DNA of 53,696 nucleotides from a virus: the IMG/VR virus record IMGVR_UViG_3300025450_000802, positions 1-53,696 of that record. One strand, 5' to 3'. Positions 46,601 through 51,769 of the stretch are shown here, in pieces. The stretch's first letter is position 1. Every line of letters begins with the position of its first letter. Made by a program: the position numbers and the translations under genes. The notes below the pieces were generated by a model. It had not been told where the DNA came from. It was given only the letters and a program-made list of their open reading frames with translations, and ran no database searches.

Positions 46601-47824
46601 TGATGTAAAATTCTTTTTACCTAAAATTTGTGTTTCAACATCTAATTGATTAGTAATATTATTGTCAATAATATTGATTACACCTACTTTTGTAGGATCT
46701 GTGCCATCTTGATAATAAAGAGTAGTTAATGGTGCTGAAATATAAGGTATCTCAACTATGTTACCATAAGTGTCTAAGTAAAAATTTAATCCGCCGTATG
46801 TGTTACCGTATACTGCTGTAATTTTTTGATTGATTGGTATTTGTCCAGCAACGCTTAAACTAATAATAGGATTATTGCTGTCACCAACATATGTAATTTT
46901 ATAAAAACTTGAAGTATAACCTTGTTCATCGACTACGCCTGTGTCATAGAACATTACGGTTAAGCCATTTAATGATGTTACTCCATCAATGTTTCCTAAA
47001 ACTGATAAAGGTTGACCATTAATGTTAGCATATGGAACATTACTTACAATACTTACTAAATTGTTACCTGGAAGTATATATTGATTTTGTGCGTCTGCGT
47101 TAGGTACGGTGAATACTACTGTACCTGTTTCAGCACCGTTGTTATCTACACCATATACTTGACGAACTGATTGATTAGGATTTGTTGCACTTTTTCCTGA
47201 AACTCCTGGCTCGCCTTGAATCCAAAACTGTGTAGGTTGATTGACATTAAAGTTATATACACCACCTCTTAATAAAGTAAGTGTGGGATTAATACTTCCT
47301 GATTCTGATCCTAATGCAGTGATTTCATAACCAATTGGTTGATCTGTAACTACATAATCTTCTGCTGAATAAACTGTGGCTGCTGATACTGTAACAGCAG
47401 GAGGTCCTTCAGGCAACCAGTAGTATTGGTTAAAGTTAATTAATGGATCTAAATTTGTAAAACTATCCCAGCTATAAAACTGACTGTTAAACAATCTACT
47501 ATTATTGTTTGCTAAACCACCTGCTACATTAATTGAATTTAATATGCCAGGGTAACTGATAAAATCTGTTGCTGTATTGGTACCTGGTTTTGTAAATACA
47601 ACACCTGGGTCTAATTGATAATTTGTACGTGTAGCATCTGGTTCTGTTACATAATAATCGTTAGCATTTACGCCATAGCCAAAACGACTACCTACATAAC
47701 CTTGCAATTGTTGTAAATCTGGTGCGTTGACTAATTGGTCAAGTGTTGCACTCAAAAACTGTTGGTTAGTGGGTGTTTGAAATATCTCGGGCAGAAAATC
47801 TAATGTTCTTATTCTTGTCGCCAT
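28688..47824 (-). CDS. Giant virion structural protein (6378 residues), multi-module
   Basis: A single uninterrupted frame of 19 kb. The N-terminus (RTLDFLPEIFQTPTNQQFL, then GYVGSRFGYGVNANDYYV, DPGVVFTKPG and FNQYYWLPEG) matches my memory of the conserved large structural protein placed after gp6 in T4-like cyanophages, possibly at the baseplate wedge gp7 position. Residues of about 1-2250 are Tyr/Asn-rich with repeated mixed beta segments. About 2258-3008 hold FG-GAP-like propeller repeats. About 3940-6110 hold many 75-80-residue TYYV modules, with an Asp-box propeller at about 4800-5170 embedded. The C-terminus is INGEQI..-like with a LTRGANGT motif. It is probably a baseplate-attached adhesin or tail-sheath-proximal fibre; function is inferred from position. 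Start ATG 47824 follows the gp6 stop by 13 bases with TATAGG upstream. Confidence 0.88.
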   Translation of the reverse strand: MATRIRTLDFLPEIFQTPTNQQFLSATLDQLVNAPDLQQLQGYVGSRFGYGVNANDYYVTEPDATRTNYQLDPGVVFTKPGTNTATDFISYPGILNSINVAGGLANNNSRLFNSQFYSWDSFTNLDPLINFNQYYWLPEGPPAVTVSAATVYSAEDYVVTDQPIGYEITALGSESGSINPTLTLLRGGVYNFNVNQPTQFWIQGEPGVSGKSATNPNQSVRQVYGVDNNGAETGTVVFTVPNADAQNQYILPGNNLVSIVSNVPYANINGQPLSVLGNIDGVTSLNGLTVMFYDTGVVDEQGYTSSFYKITYVGDSNNPIISLSVAGQIPINQKITAVYGNTYGGLNFYLDTYGNIVEIPYISAPLTTLYYQDGTDPTKVGVINIIDNNITNQLDVETQILGKKNFTSSNGVVFTNGLKVQFNGDVIPTSYLSGEYYVQGVGTAIQLLPVSDFIVPEPFTGNIYTPWDTTAWDIGNYDDSLYIPVTPDYITIAKEALNRNAWSRSNRWFHIDVITATAQYNNDPDIITTYATQANKAARPIIEFYPNLQLFNYGTVGKNPIDFIDFRTTDALNDVAGQLVYYPDVDVYTTYTATINPATSATSTTVTVNASAVTGTFEVGMYINDSQNILPQNSQITQIAGTTTLTITVEWANATTIPATSNVSLIANPSSNDNFALFSGARIVFANDPNQNTKIYIVSFSTLTSGSKPVITLSEAPNGELVENDLLVVLRGYNYQGYSFYYNAIVWIQAQQKVTNNQAPLFDVFDANGNSFGNPAYYLGTSFKGTKLFSYGVGTGVKDAVLGFPLRYSSVNNIGDISFDVPFNSDTFTYVNSSSPVTENVNTGFVYNSTGLETYERLLGWQTAIGPSVQYQVFEYNYVRNYVTPNNSFLLDVAPIASGVEPWPILEVYVNNTLQPSTNYTVATTSDSTTVTINIPNEITNTLVQILILSDQVSNSAFYTIPINLSNNPFNTDITTTNVGDIRRQYTSIFNNCPNTTGIVFGPNNYRDLGNLVPYGNVIIQNSASLVLPATFLRNLNYNIFDSLAYNSKKYVEYKNLIVYTVNSYPFDQRYDPAYVLNTAIDLITATKDNSQSFFWSDMIPAKAPYASNTYTFNSNLQQTIYPLTQTYNFATANYNGVLVYLARTVNGLTTTKQLVKGQEYTVSTTAPSLEITIDLIPGDVVTINEYNQTYGSYVPNTPTKLGLYPAFIPEVVLDTGYQQPTYFIKGHDGSYNKLYGDYIPATDTLVDFRDQALLEFEKRVYNNLKLSNTIPIQAYEVTPGFFRTTDYSYDEWLEIYTPGFLNWVGQNRLNYQQQFYNPNNQYTWNYKGTSNKVDNTIIDIGYWRGVYSYFYDTTTPESTPWEMLGYANEPSWWTARYGAAPYTSNNLVLWGDLAAGYDYNDGNPRIIPQAIRDGLLKVLPVDSQGNLVSPFNSVVKNYYTPSFDNDWVVGDDGPVEFSYRRSSSWPFDLMRILALTEPAEFFNLGVWVDNYKYNTEFNQYLVGGRSHLVPNEVPVYGSGTPVTSYINWIVDYQKQYGIDATTAITTLLNNLDVRLVYRLAGFSDQNLLNFYIQSTNPNANNSSLLIPNESYQVLLYSNPPYGVLQYSSVIVQLTAQNQYAVHGNSQNSAYFTTYLPKTDGNNSTIKIDNLSVKVANNYTNTEEIVPYGTVFETAQDLAQFLMSYGAYLEANGATYEYQTNAIAINWSQMVAEFLYWAQTGWQPGAITTLNPAAYELTIDRENQIVQPLSVQGANFVLNQNLYPIKNVDLSIVRDGTHFSVTPLNAGDTIAYGQFNLSNFENACVFDNYTLFGDTIYDLTVGLRQNRIYLRGAKTAAWNGTYTASGFIINQNNVKQWDPAAKYTKGQIVLYKNQYWIAQDIVQPSATFQQKYWLLSNYKEIQTGLLPNSSTNSLDSTRYYSSDQTALNPDANLLSYSLIGYRPRDYSALVDLTDVTQINVYQNLIKTKGSTNAVDAFKGATLPQGGIDYNVYENWAIQTSKYGGVLNNNFVQFKLNASELMGNPFIAGLTNGTYTNGVEQEVPLYSLYNYSSLPTDPNILPTTEYVESTLFPTAGYVNLNDVKMSAYFYSQLPTAINKNGVIVPLQNFYVGDYVWLANYLNQWNVYTAISLGPIVLVRSNLDNTSTVTFTQAHGLKQFDLFAIANFNSAVNGYYTVLNVVNNNQVVISLTLTASQTQIVGQGVGMYLSSQRVTTPADIVNLPLDSSEFVPNTVWTDINTDGSWAVYQKNINYQLQEEITQDQNVSLSFGTSVVYNNEFQVYLIGDPNSSKIYKYNYNVITGAYDLLQTITQTASFGSSMVNEGSTFVISQPTGTPTVYIYAINNSIVSNQMTPYQTGISAPGGVSNWGSALALSGDTNWLYISDTGHNKVYVYRKQNILLDAGHFTSGETYTITSLGTTDFTAIGAVENKVGIVFVATGAGSGTGTATQCTYKYSTVIDGSGFSSSGDNFGYSLATDYYGDTVVIGAPDVASGDISNWGSAYVYERSVQNLVAQYTNTTGYSTFQLAWTPTTTSTSASAVTTGSQIILNSVTGINVNDPVMFTGTSFGSTGLQQYVVYYVNSIVGSNITIKASRNSASAITLTNGSLTAGEAYIQSDPLYVSVNGTTVQDNNYAVVGSKLIYTGSLTAGDIINVSDNIFTNVQTLTTQNTPQVGVQFGLSLDTTTYASEIIVGAPFELTQQLVEGAVYRFTNGGGSYGQVYGTTPVATTAARTLLINGFAVTIPSGANATIAANTINEANIINVQAQATANNTLIISLINNALAQINEKLLVTALNKATFTELGITPYTQTQTVLCPHTDGPTQFGTTVKFNESGSFVASAPVGTRYEDTTFDVVEYPDNDTIFDNNTTQFIDTFPNAGAVYMFDYLGVYNETVYNSGAYVYAQNVNAPNLTYGAQPRYGTALDFIDDTVLIGTPNMSNYDTNAGSFEVGTTYTIVFVGTTDFTLIGAKSNTVGVVFTATGAGAGSGVATDGKLQSYGQVISYSNSTGMQDWSVYRQTAPIVDTSRIGYMQIFSAQTNNTLVNLDYFDPLQNKLLGAVAENLDVISNTDPASYNNGNVTQRALVWGSEHLGNLWFDITNVKFINYHQDDVVYNSTYWGAVFPGSDVAVYSWIASNVPPSNYQGPGTPYDTTLYSVEVTLNASQAAIPTYYFWVRNSNIIFTQQNKTLSDTVLESYISNPINSGISFISPVLPNVFSVYNSQEYLNGTDSVLNIGYATGTTDDEYHTEYALIKENYAEDFLPGLPTLNNINPTLLYQRLLFSLAGTTISSDPTVTTQLVPNPYLPIRVQSGIAARPSQSFFLDRFLALQNYLQYANTVMLQYPITEIREGATYLFESGPYYNTADYWTYVNWWASGYDDSIRSSTVVPYYADLSTLSVAPGTIVKVQTNGAGKSEWYIYETGNIWTRIGLQNGTIQFNSSLWDYASAGFGWGNNFYDTASYDTYPNVETYWIVRALTEQIYTNDLLIYRNQSLILLFQYIQSESVSSQNYLTWLNKTSVVDVSHNIRNLLPIENYESDNQDFLSGYLQEALPYHVFIKEFTYVYTGNELWQGNVSDFDLPAQYNTTIEKFVSPQLVYSNPDNVYTYLPSSPIWQEPEYNQWFNNYGVSLTGQNDFLISTVASYISLGSSTIVVANASGFPLNGVITIGTEQIAYSTVNRATNTLSNLIRGYNGTTISTHLANEKIYIDLPAVLLLNGGRGYINPPRVIAYIDTSIYPAPRTPAVLEAVMSLDTVVGVNVINPGEGYAVLPEILIDFSEQIIFASSSVNVLLNTIQIYAPLLQTGDLVKYIQSLGGTAVGGLENNQWYYVNVLQNAPAVIVALYTTYADAINDTNRVKLYNQGTGSDHTLNLGAKASAISTAVPVRENNITLKFDRTTYNSQVTDWKADAFYGSFFAGDLLNVQQVSSSNILLQSTQPNINTIFASAHGCLFEIVDVGNKQQVEWSSLVRNVGQTISATNAIRLVPYSSDLTNASGSTIGMTVGMPIQFAGAVGVSGLSVGVVYYVAEVLSLTDFTISTTVNGSVLDLADQVIVSSGLTCTVAQVVNTATLTVNYPGIRQVTSTTANVLTNTGYFTVPTSVVGTGGTQGMYVGVPVFFTGNVFGGIIPNQTYYVNTILDNQNFTLSSTTELLTLEVKSTSSSTNYVTLGTTVGLKVNDPIVINNLTINDESVTSFGNILPNVIYYVNEIIDGFNITISTDYNGSVFVLGDVTEADDTYATLINQSNTILLTSGTGSMTMNISLPVSPGQVNGQLFTLYETSSQYPNISNGTISNQLAGTIGATIGSSLNYVAISSSSGTTNFYVNMPLQVGANIGGLTTGTTYYVTSIGTISVIVTATASSTNRLTTSSTSSLFVNMPIVFTGTSLGGISIGQTYFVKSIVDSTHFTISATKGGATFVLTTDNGSMTGTGEPYVTVSTSSGGSAVSLTSVSGPVTFEQVPTSSASFTMSYLAGGYNAIIVNNGSGFALTNTITISGTEVGGLSPANDVTLTVNSIDSNGAILSVIVSGTTPAGTQQQYYLRVTGTNTFEVYSNPLMTVPVSGLDFNYKGFTTGTVTNTTTGSNLLTISNASDFAINDPVIFTGNVPSNIPNITAGVTYYVLTIPSSTTMTISTSPGGSAVTLPTEAVNFTIATYGSFAFLPEPFYFNQSIVRFNNQLYICIVSNNDSEFIYGKWQLLDSSDNRINALDRIVGYYQPTVDMPGISYYQQTSLQTSTPSIDLSQLVSGITYPNSTYLGNPFQPSQQLPITVELQDEPFYPSDINLNGVVYNGLTYIATANISTGAATVTNLTDNTWFVKDLTTSQSGLTSINYNNGLYIVTSTNSATPILRSLDAVTWSSLGYYTANNTTSLNLAGLELYNSTYGNGVYVAVGSSIITSIDGINWKETYTFSGTLTNILYGVTYVNIPAFKGFVAVGQGQRYDVSTGFREIVATDIILISYDGTNWTQVNPFSNSLNQPTSITYSGLYGVDASTSTIVAVGQNGAIYTSVNGSTWFGITETNVFGATNNNLNVGSTIGLTLNQPIRFSASFNVISAGTTYYVKSIVNSSQITISITSGGSVLTLNTNSPTTLTMLYAYPQTSDLNTVRYLNGNFVAIGANGLIRTSTDGINWTTQTSGTTENLDDVTYHAGTYTIVGYNNTILQSTNLTSWTDTATFTVAPAVYDVQGSAFTDGFGPEELVPGVVSDNLSMIVNTLPGTNWNPAEYAHNGYNVVSLELSPTSVSQTVYSFDNAVQTPAQIAVYTISYTTNLCTAIYNDIGYTVDWINNTITLTTPLSYSPSDKLRIDVYEVGNGFELVKSNTKVNPIVNNFNSGFDEIELDCNYSGTITNGNGVVRPGTQPIQTDAVATVSSTNSIIVTDASKFVLNGSVFFEGTTFGNIVENQEYYVKSISQVSDSITVSASLINGVAGATVVLTDAVGSMTCIIESGNGVFWSPPIVLHNGTKLVPGTINFATATSSATNQILCNSTSGLVANTPITFSNTMFGGITPLTTYYIKQIVDFNNFTISTTPNGQTVQLTDAVGGASFITSDYAVALAANGISAKLVFAAPYDTSVDYLTYTLFGETQPVQYGYTLPETQVYIGNGAQSSFTLSNYIGEANPTNAIVEVNGLRQTSSQYAIDDIAKTIVFTTPPANGETVAVTSYNLTDNQYLNTQYGISGSTLSQSVTVVVSATTHTVVSYDEGGTTGYSTDLYDELLNYLTLDTGYTTSEFTVGQVIVFSSPVIGGLVAGASYYITQIINSTDFVISTEAGGSPVTVTTDSGLMTGTINGITVADIISINNTITAPTVTTATATASTGNLITCSSTSGFVAGQPVQFSSTIIPVTSMSNGDTYQIISIGTTDFTALGAASNTVGITFIYNGSAASGTGTVLLATFGNIDLLGETYFVKTIASGTTFTIADENGNTIGLSNASGDVVVTEGGNTSVTITTGIPHGLQTNVIVRIDGTTGSTQLNNNTYYAKVISTTQFAIYTQPYSPAYNATNYPVTNISSYTGGGYVWRDGLFTIIDTVATATATDGKITAGSALGLIVGTPVYFTETGVTLGSTLLGGLIAGQEYYVSEILSETEFYVSATQFGSNLALTSGTGSINVTQWQQTNVDRLWVTVNGYRLPSSSLRINPGNDVSILTTIVPGDEVIITSMMPSATPNQMTYYMNVNQVQVPTVYNANMAKTWLTRALGDLDTTIYVNDVTQITETIVQNVTAPSAVNGIINIGLTVDKRTLTNVSVYNNTTGQTLPSSDYYVQVIDLAPTLEITAGVSTGDSLTIISLQGNLIYVNGEQIMFGSVNFTDNTISQLTRGANGTGTQTFIPAFTQVLGLLSTNQLSNIYYNVTWNPIPGIYNTTEGDPLQLAQTAPANFLNTGQ
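30150..30300 (-). repeat. GTTDFT-type module nested inside a TYYV module
   Basis: The encoded segment SNGDTYQIISIGTTDFTALG, continuing ASNTVGITF and ending GTGT, is a compact unit of about 42 residues. It splits a TYYV unit between the ...PVQFSST half and the FGN-to-GETYFVKTI half. Two more copies lie at 40480-40630 and 38850-39005. Confidence 0.75.
32310..33420 (-). repeat. Asp-box (BNR-like) beta-propeller repeats in the giant protein
   Basis: Recurrent S-x-D/N-G-x-x-W boxes: RSLDAVTW, TSIDGINW, ISYDGTNW, TSVNGSTW, TSTDGINW, TNLTSW. Each is preceded by a strand such as GVYVAVG or GNFVAIG. This is the Asp-box pattern of sialidase-like propellers, but no sialidase catalytic residue set is recognised, so a glycan-binding or structural propeller is more likely. 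A TYYV module interrupts it at 32540-32790. Confidence 0.75.
38850..39005 (-). repeat. GTTDFT-type module copy inside an FG-GAP blade
   Basis: Encodes SFEVGTTYTIVFVGTTDFTL, continuing IGAKSNTVGVVF and ATGAGAGSG. It sits between the VLIGTPN strand and the GQVISYS strand of one propeller blade. Same module type as 30150-30300 and 40480-40630. Confidence 0.75.
40480..40630 (-). repeat. GTTDFT-type module copy between FG-GAP blades
   Basis: Encodes HFTSGETYTITSLGTTDFTA, continuing IGAVENKVGIVF and ATGAGSGTGTA. It follows KVYVYRKQN of one blade and is directly followed by the next blade. Best-preserved copy of the module. Confidence 0.75.
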
Positions 47825-47829
47825 GTATG

Positions 47830-47837
47830 TATTTAAC
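47830..47837 (-). promoter_or_regulatory. GTTAAATA just before the giant gene
   Basis: GTTAAATA on the minus strand ends five bases before ATG 47824 and fills the 13-base gap after gp6. It is a weak relative of the late octamer, but the spacing to ATG equals that of GATAAATA at 51744-51751 and 28675-28682. Confidence 0.25.
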
Positions 47838-50800
47838 CTATAACGCTATCTGCAATTCCGCCGGTGTTAATGCAGGTATCACAACAATATTATTTGCGGT
47901 AGCTGCATTAACGAATATCTCATACGGCGCACATTGAATTTCATATAATGAGCCAAATGGTTGATTTGGATCATTAGCAACCAATACTGCTGAACTTACA
48001 TATTCACCTACGTTTGTATGTAAGTACGCAGCTAATTCAGAGAAATAAAATGTATCACCGAAGTTCCAATTATTTATGTCAAAATAATCATTCATCGCTG
48101 AAAGTACTGAACTAATAATTTCACTATTACTTGCATTTACACCAGCAACAGGAACTATTTTAATAGTGGCTTGAAGAGCAGGATCAGCCTTAGGTCCAAA
48201 CAATGGTTTGAATACTACGCTATTAGGTATTAAACTATCACTGACCATTTTATAATCTTGTAATTGTCCATAATCTTGATTTAATTCATCAATAGTTGGC
48301 ATGTTTGGTTTAGGTATTGTACCAGTTGTGTCTTGAATATAATTTTGATATTGTGTGTAATAACTTTGTGTAACGATATACAAATCAATAATATTTGTTG
48401 TAGTTGGATCAATGCGTGTAGTATTATTACTATTGTGACGGTATTGGAAACTTAATCCTTGTCTACCTGTTTTAATAGAATATTGTGGTTGAACTACCAA
48501 TACATAATCTGGGGTTGTTACACTTGGATTTTGTACAGTGGTGTAAAATACATTATCACTGTAAGCATAGAACAATTGACCCAATGGATAATCATATTTT
48601 ACTAATTCAATTTGTGTAACTGTTGGAAGATTCATATAAGCTACATCAGTTGAAGGAATAATTTGATATCTTGTTAAGTTTAAAGCATCTGTAATTTTTT
48701 CAAAGAATACATAAATGCCTGTGTTCGTAGAACCTTGTACGTAACCTGTAACAAAATTAAAGAAGTCAGGATTTAAAATAAGTTGTTTGTCATTGACATC
48801 AGTTGCGCTAACTTCAACTTGGAAATCGTCTGTGTAACCATCTGGTTCAACTGTTTGTCCAACAATGTTAACCTTTACGGGTACACTCAATGGATATGAC
48901 GAATTAGGTAATGTGTTTACTGGTAAAATGTTAATAAAGTCTTGTAATATTTTTCCAGAGAATGGGTCATAAACAATTGTGCCACTTGGTGGTGCAAAAC
49001 GTGTATCTGCTGCACTACCAAAATAGTATGTTAATTGATTATAAGTTATTGTATAGATATTTGCACCTGTTGTGCCTGTTGCTGAAAAATTCACAAACGC
49101 ATTAGGATCACCATAGTAACTTATTGACCAACGTTCTTGGTTAATAGGAATAGCATTGTTAAACACAAGACTAAAACTTAATTGTAATTGTAATTTAATT
49201 GTAGCTTCTTGTATAACGTCTGTTGGTAGTGAATTACCAAAAGTAGGAATAACAGTTGTTAATATAGCGTTGCTTGGTACATAGCCATTTAATACTACAG
49301 GACCTGTTCCATTACTAAAGCTGCCTAAGCCATTATTACTTCCGTCTCCGATTACGTTTAGTACAGTTGTCCAAAATCCTGTTATGTCAGTTGGTCCTGG
49401 AATGCCTGCAACCAATCTGTTATTGCCATCAAAATAATAACCAGTTGGTGCTGTGAAATATAACAGTGCACCTTGTGTTATATATTGTAAATTAGTTGTC
49501 GAATATGTACCTAATTGTACAGGAATGTTTTGATCGCCTGATACATAATAGAAATATCCTGATTCGCTACTAGCATCAACTGAACTTGTTTGCCATAATA
49601 TTGTACCAGGTGTAGTTGTTGCATTAATAGGGTATCTAGGATAATATTGTACATAATATTGATTTGCATTGTTACTTGCCAATGCTGCTGACAATGTAGA
49701 TGTTAAAAATACTAAAATATCACTATTACTATTAATAGTTAATGTTAAGAATCCTGGAGTATTGTCTTGATATAATGCACCGTCATTACCAAAACTATTG
49801 GTACTTGAATACTTTCCTGTGCTGTCAAGTAAGTCAATATTTTTACTGATGCCAATACTACTACGATTGATTGCTTGTGACTTAATAATTGAACTATAGT
49901 ATGAATATGGGAAATTATTATAGTCTTGACCGTTTACCATACGATTTTGTGTATAGTAACCAGCTGGTGCACGTTGTTTAATGTCTGCTATTGTTTCACG
50001 TGCTTGTGCGTTTGATACAGTTTCTTGTAATTCCAATGTAACTGTTAATGTTTCTGTTGTTCCTAAACGTGTAACATATGAAAATGCAATTGTAATACCT
50101 TGCATATCACTAGGATAAATTGTATATGTTAACGCATTACCTGCACGAACATATGCTAAGAAGTTTCCTACTGGTATTTCTGAAAATACACCGTCACCAA
50201 ATACATAACTTACTGTATCGTTAAATCCTGAAGTTACTGAGAAAATTGCTCTTTGTGAGCCTTCTGCTACTGATTGCAGATATGCATTAGCATAAACATT
50301 TTCTACTTGTTTCCAAAGTGCTGGACTAGCATTATTTGTAGTTAATTGATATAACCAAGTGTCAGTGTTGTTAACACCTTGAATATTACCAATATTAATA
50401 ACTTGGTTAGCAATTTGTTGTGCCAAGTTAAATGTATAACTTTGAAGTGTGCCTTGTTTAAAGTAAAAGAACCAACCTGTGTTTGGACTACCATATCCTA
50501 ATTGGTCATTGCGATATAAAATATTAAATTTACCACTTGGTGCAGGTGGTATTTCATATAGATAATCTTCACCCACACTAGTCATACTTGTTAATTCAAA
50601 AGCAGATGACTGTCCGTTAATTGTAGCATTGAACGGAACAATTGGTAAGCTAAGTGGTGGAATATTAATAGAATATTCACTTGTTGTAGTTCCTAAAATA
50701 TCTTGACTGTTGCCAGGACGTCCTACAAATTGTGAGTTTATCAATGTAGCATTGATAATTGTGTTAAATTGATCTTGCCAACTTGGGTTAGCAGGATCAT

Positions 50801-51236
50801 TCCATAAAATAGGTACATTACTTAGATTTAATCCATTGATATCAGTAATGTTTTGTGTTGTTTGTATACTGATTACTTTTAAGTAACCTTGACCAGCTAA
50901 GTTACGTTGTGGGGTATAGCTAACCAAATTAGCTAATTTGACTACACTGTCTCTACGTTCTGCTGTGTCAATAAAGTTTTCACGTGCGTTTAAGTCGTTG
51001 CGAAATGCTAGACCCTGACCCATGAACGCCATAACGTCAAGCAATGCGATAAACTCACTGCTTTCAATATAGTCATTGAATGTTTCTGGGTAATATATTT
51101 GTAGATAGTCTATGAAACTTTTACGTAATGTTTCATAGTTATAGCTGGTGAAATCTGCACCGGCGTAGGTTTGGTATATTTGTTGCCAATAATTTATACC
51201 AAAAAGATTACTTTGTCTATTACTTGTTACAGCCAT
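47838..51236 (-). CDS. 6: gp6-like baseplate wedge protein
   Basis: 1132 residues, much longer than the approximately 660 of T4 gp6, as in marine T4-like phages. The N-terminus carries the conserved wedge signatures NYWQQIYQTYAGADFTSYNY, FIDYLQIYYPETFNDYIESS, FIALLDVMAFMGQGLAFRND, LNARENFIDTAERRDSVVKL and YTPQRNLAGQGYL. The C-terminus has INNWNFGDTFYFSELAAYLH, typical of gp6/GpJ-like baseplate proteins. It forms the inner wedge ring with gp25. GATAAATA lies 18 bases before ATG 51236, within the 52-base gap after gp25. Assignment is confident; the extra length is beta-rich insertion. Confidence 0.93.
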   Translation of the reverse strand: MAVTSNRQSNLFGINYWQQIYQTYAGADFTSYNYETLRKSFIDYLQIYYPETFNDYIESSEFIALLDVMAFMGQGLAFRNDLNARENFIDTAERRDSVVKLANLVSYTPQRNLAGQGYLKVISIQTTQNITDINGLNLSNVPILWNDPANPSWQDQFNTIINATLINSQFVGRPGNSQDILGTTTSEYSINIPPLSLPIVPFNATINGQSSAFELTSMTSVGEDYLYEIPPAPSGKFNILYRNDQLGYGSPNTGWFFYFKQGTLQSYTFNLAQQIANQVINIGNIQGVNNTDTWLYQLTTNNASPALWKQVENVYANAYLQSVAEGSQRAIFSVTSGFNDTVSYVFGDGVFSEIPVGNFLAYVRAGNALTYTIYPSDMQGITIAFSYVTRLGTTETLTVTLELQETVSNAQARETIADIKQRAPAGYYTQNRMVNGQDYNNFPYSYYSSIIKSQAINRSSIGISKNIDLLDSTGKYSSTNSFGNDGALYQDNTPGFLTLTINSNSDILVFLTSTLSAALASNNANQYYVQYYPRYPINATTTPGTILWQTSSVDASSESGYFYYVSGDQNIPVQLGTYSTTNLQYITQGALLYFTAPTGYYFDGNNRLVAGIPGPTDITGFWTTVLNVIGDGSNNGLGSFSNGTGPVVLNGYVPSNAILTTVIPTFGNSLPTDVIQEATIKLQLQLSFSLVFNNAIPINQERWSISYYGDPNAFVNFSATGTTGANIYTITYNQLTYYFGSAADTRFAPPSGTIVYDPFSGKILQDFINILPVNTLPNSSYPLSVPVKVNIVGQTVEPDGYTDDFQVEVSATDVNDKQLILNPDFFNFVTGYVQGSTNTGIYVFFEKITDALNLTRYQIIPSTDVAYMNLPTVTQIELVKYDYPLGQLFYAYSDNVFYTTVQNPSVTTPDYVLVVQPQYSIKTGRQGLSFQYRHNSNNTTRIDPTTTNIIDLYIVTQSYYTQYQNYIQDTTGTIPKPNMPTIDELNQDYGQLQDYKMVSDSLIPNSVVFKPLFGPKADPALQATIKIVPVAGVNASNSEIISSVLSAMNDYFDINNWNFGDTFYFSELAAYLHTNVGEYVSSAVLVANDPNQPFGSLYEIQCAPYEIFVNAATANNIVVIPALTPAELQIAL

Positions 51237-51254
51237 AATTATTACCGTTTGTAT

Positions 51255-51262
51255 TATTTATC
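51255..51262 (-). promoter_or_regulatory. Late-promoter-like GATAAATA
   Basis: GATAAATA on the minus strand, 18 bases before ATG 51236, in the short non-coding gap between gp25 and gp6. Position and spacing fit a late promoter driving gp6 and the giant gene. Confidence 0.5.
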
Positions 51263-51288
51263 AATACAAAAAATGCTACTTTTAAAGG

Positions 51289-51738
51289 TTATTGAAGTAC
51301 TGCTGTATTGTTGGCTGGGTTAAAGAAAACACTGATTACGGCAGGATTATTAAAGGGATTTACTGCTACTTGAAGTTGTAAAAGTATTCCATTTTCTTGA
51401 GGATACACTTGAATTGAACCTAATTGAAGTCTAGGATCAAGCCCTACTATTCTTTTTAATTCATCTTCTAATTGAAACTGTGTATCTGCTGTATTTGGCT
51501 CAAAAATAAATGACCAAAGTGTTGTACCATATTGAGGTTGACCTACTTTTTGTCCTAAAGGTATATTGATAGCATTTAAAAAGTCTCTGATAACTAATTG
51601 CTCATCTACTGATTTAAATTTGTCGCCATAACTTACTGGATTGGTTATGCCGTTAGAACCGTTTCTAGCAGGACCATTTGAGTTGGTGCTTCTAGGTTGA
51701 TTAGCTTGTAATGATGAATATCCAATATATGTAGGCAT
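51289..51738 (-). CDS. 25: gp25-like baseplate wedge subunit
   Basis: 149 residues. The GPW/gp25 core is clear: VIRDFLNAINIPLGQKVGQP, then YGTTLWSFIFEPN, EDELKRIVGLDPRLQLGSI and a terminal strand set ILLQLQVAV...ISVFFN. gp25 joins gp6 and gp7 in the wedge and is universal in contractile tails. A disordered N-terminal segment of about 40 residues, Ser/Asn/Gly-rich, is longer than in T4. The start ATG 51738 is preceded by AGGGAG, 12-14 bases upstream, within GATAAATA-containing leader. Downstream gap 51237-51288 holds a promoter-like site. Confidence 0.95.
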   Translation of the reverse strand: MPTYIGYSSLQANQPRSTNSNGPARNGSNGITNPVSYGDKFKSVDEQLVIRDFLNAINIPLGQKVGQPQYGTTLWSFIFEPNTADTQFQLEDELKRIVGLDPRLQLGSIQVYPQENGILLQLQVAVNPFNNPAVISVFFNPANNTAVLQ

Positions 51739-51743
51739 AAAAA

Positions 51744-51751
51744 TATTTATC
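51744..51751 (-). promoter_or_regulatory. GATAAATA just before gp25
   Basis: GATAAATA ends five bases before ATG 51738 and overlaps the AGGGAG SD. If used as a promoter the transcript would be nearly leaderless for gp25, so it may instead act in the RNA or serve by chance. See the related close-spaced copies. Confidence 0.3.
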
Positions 51752-51769
51752 TCCCTAATGATCTGAAAT

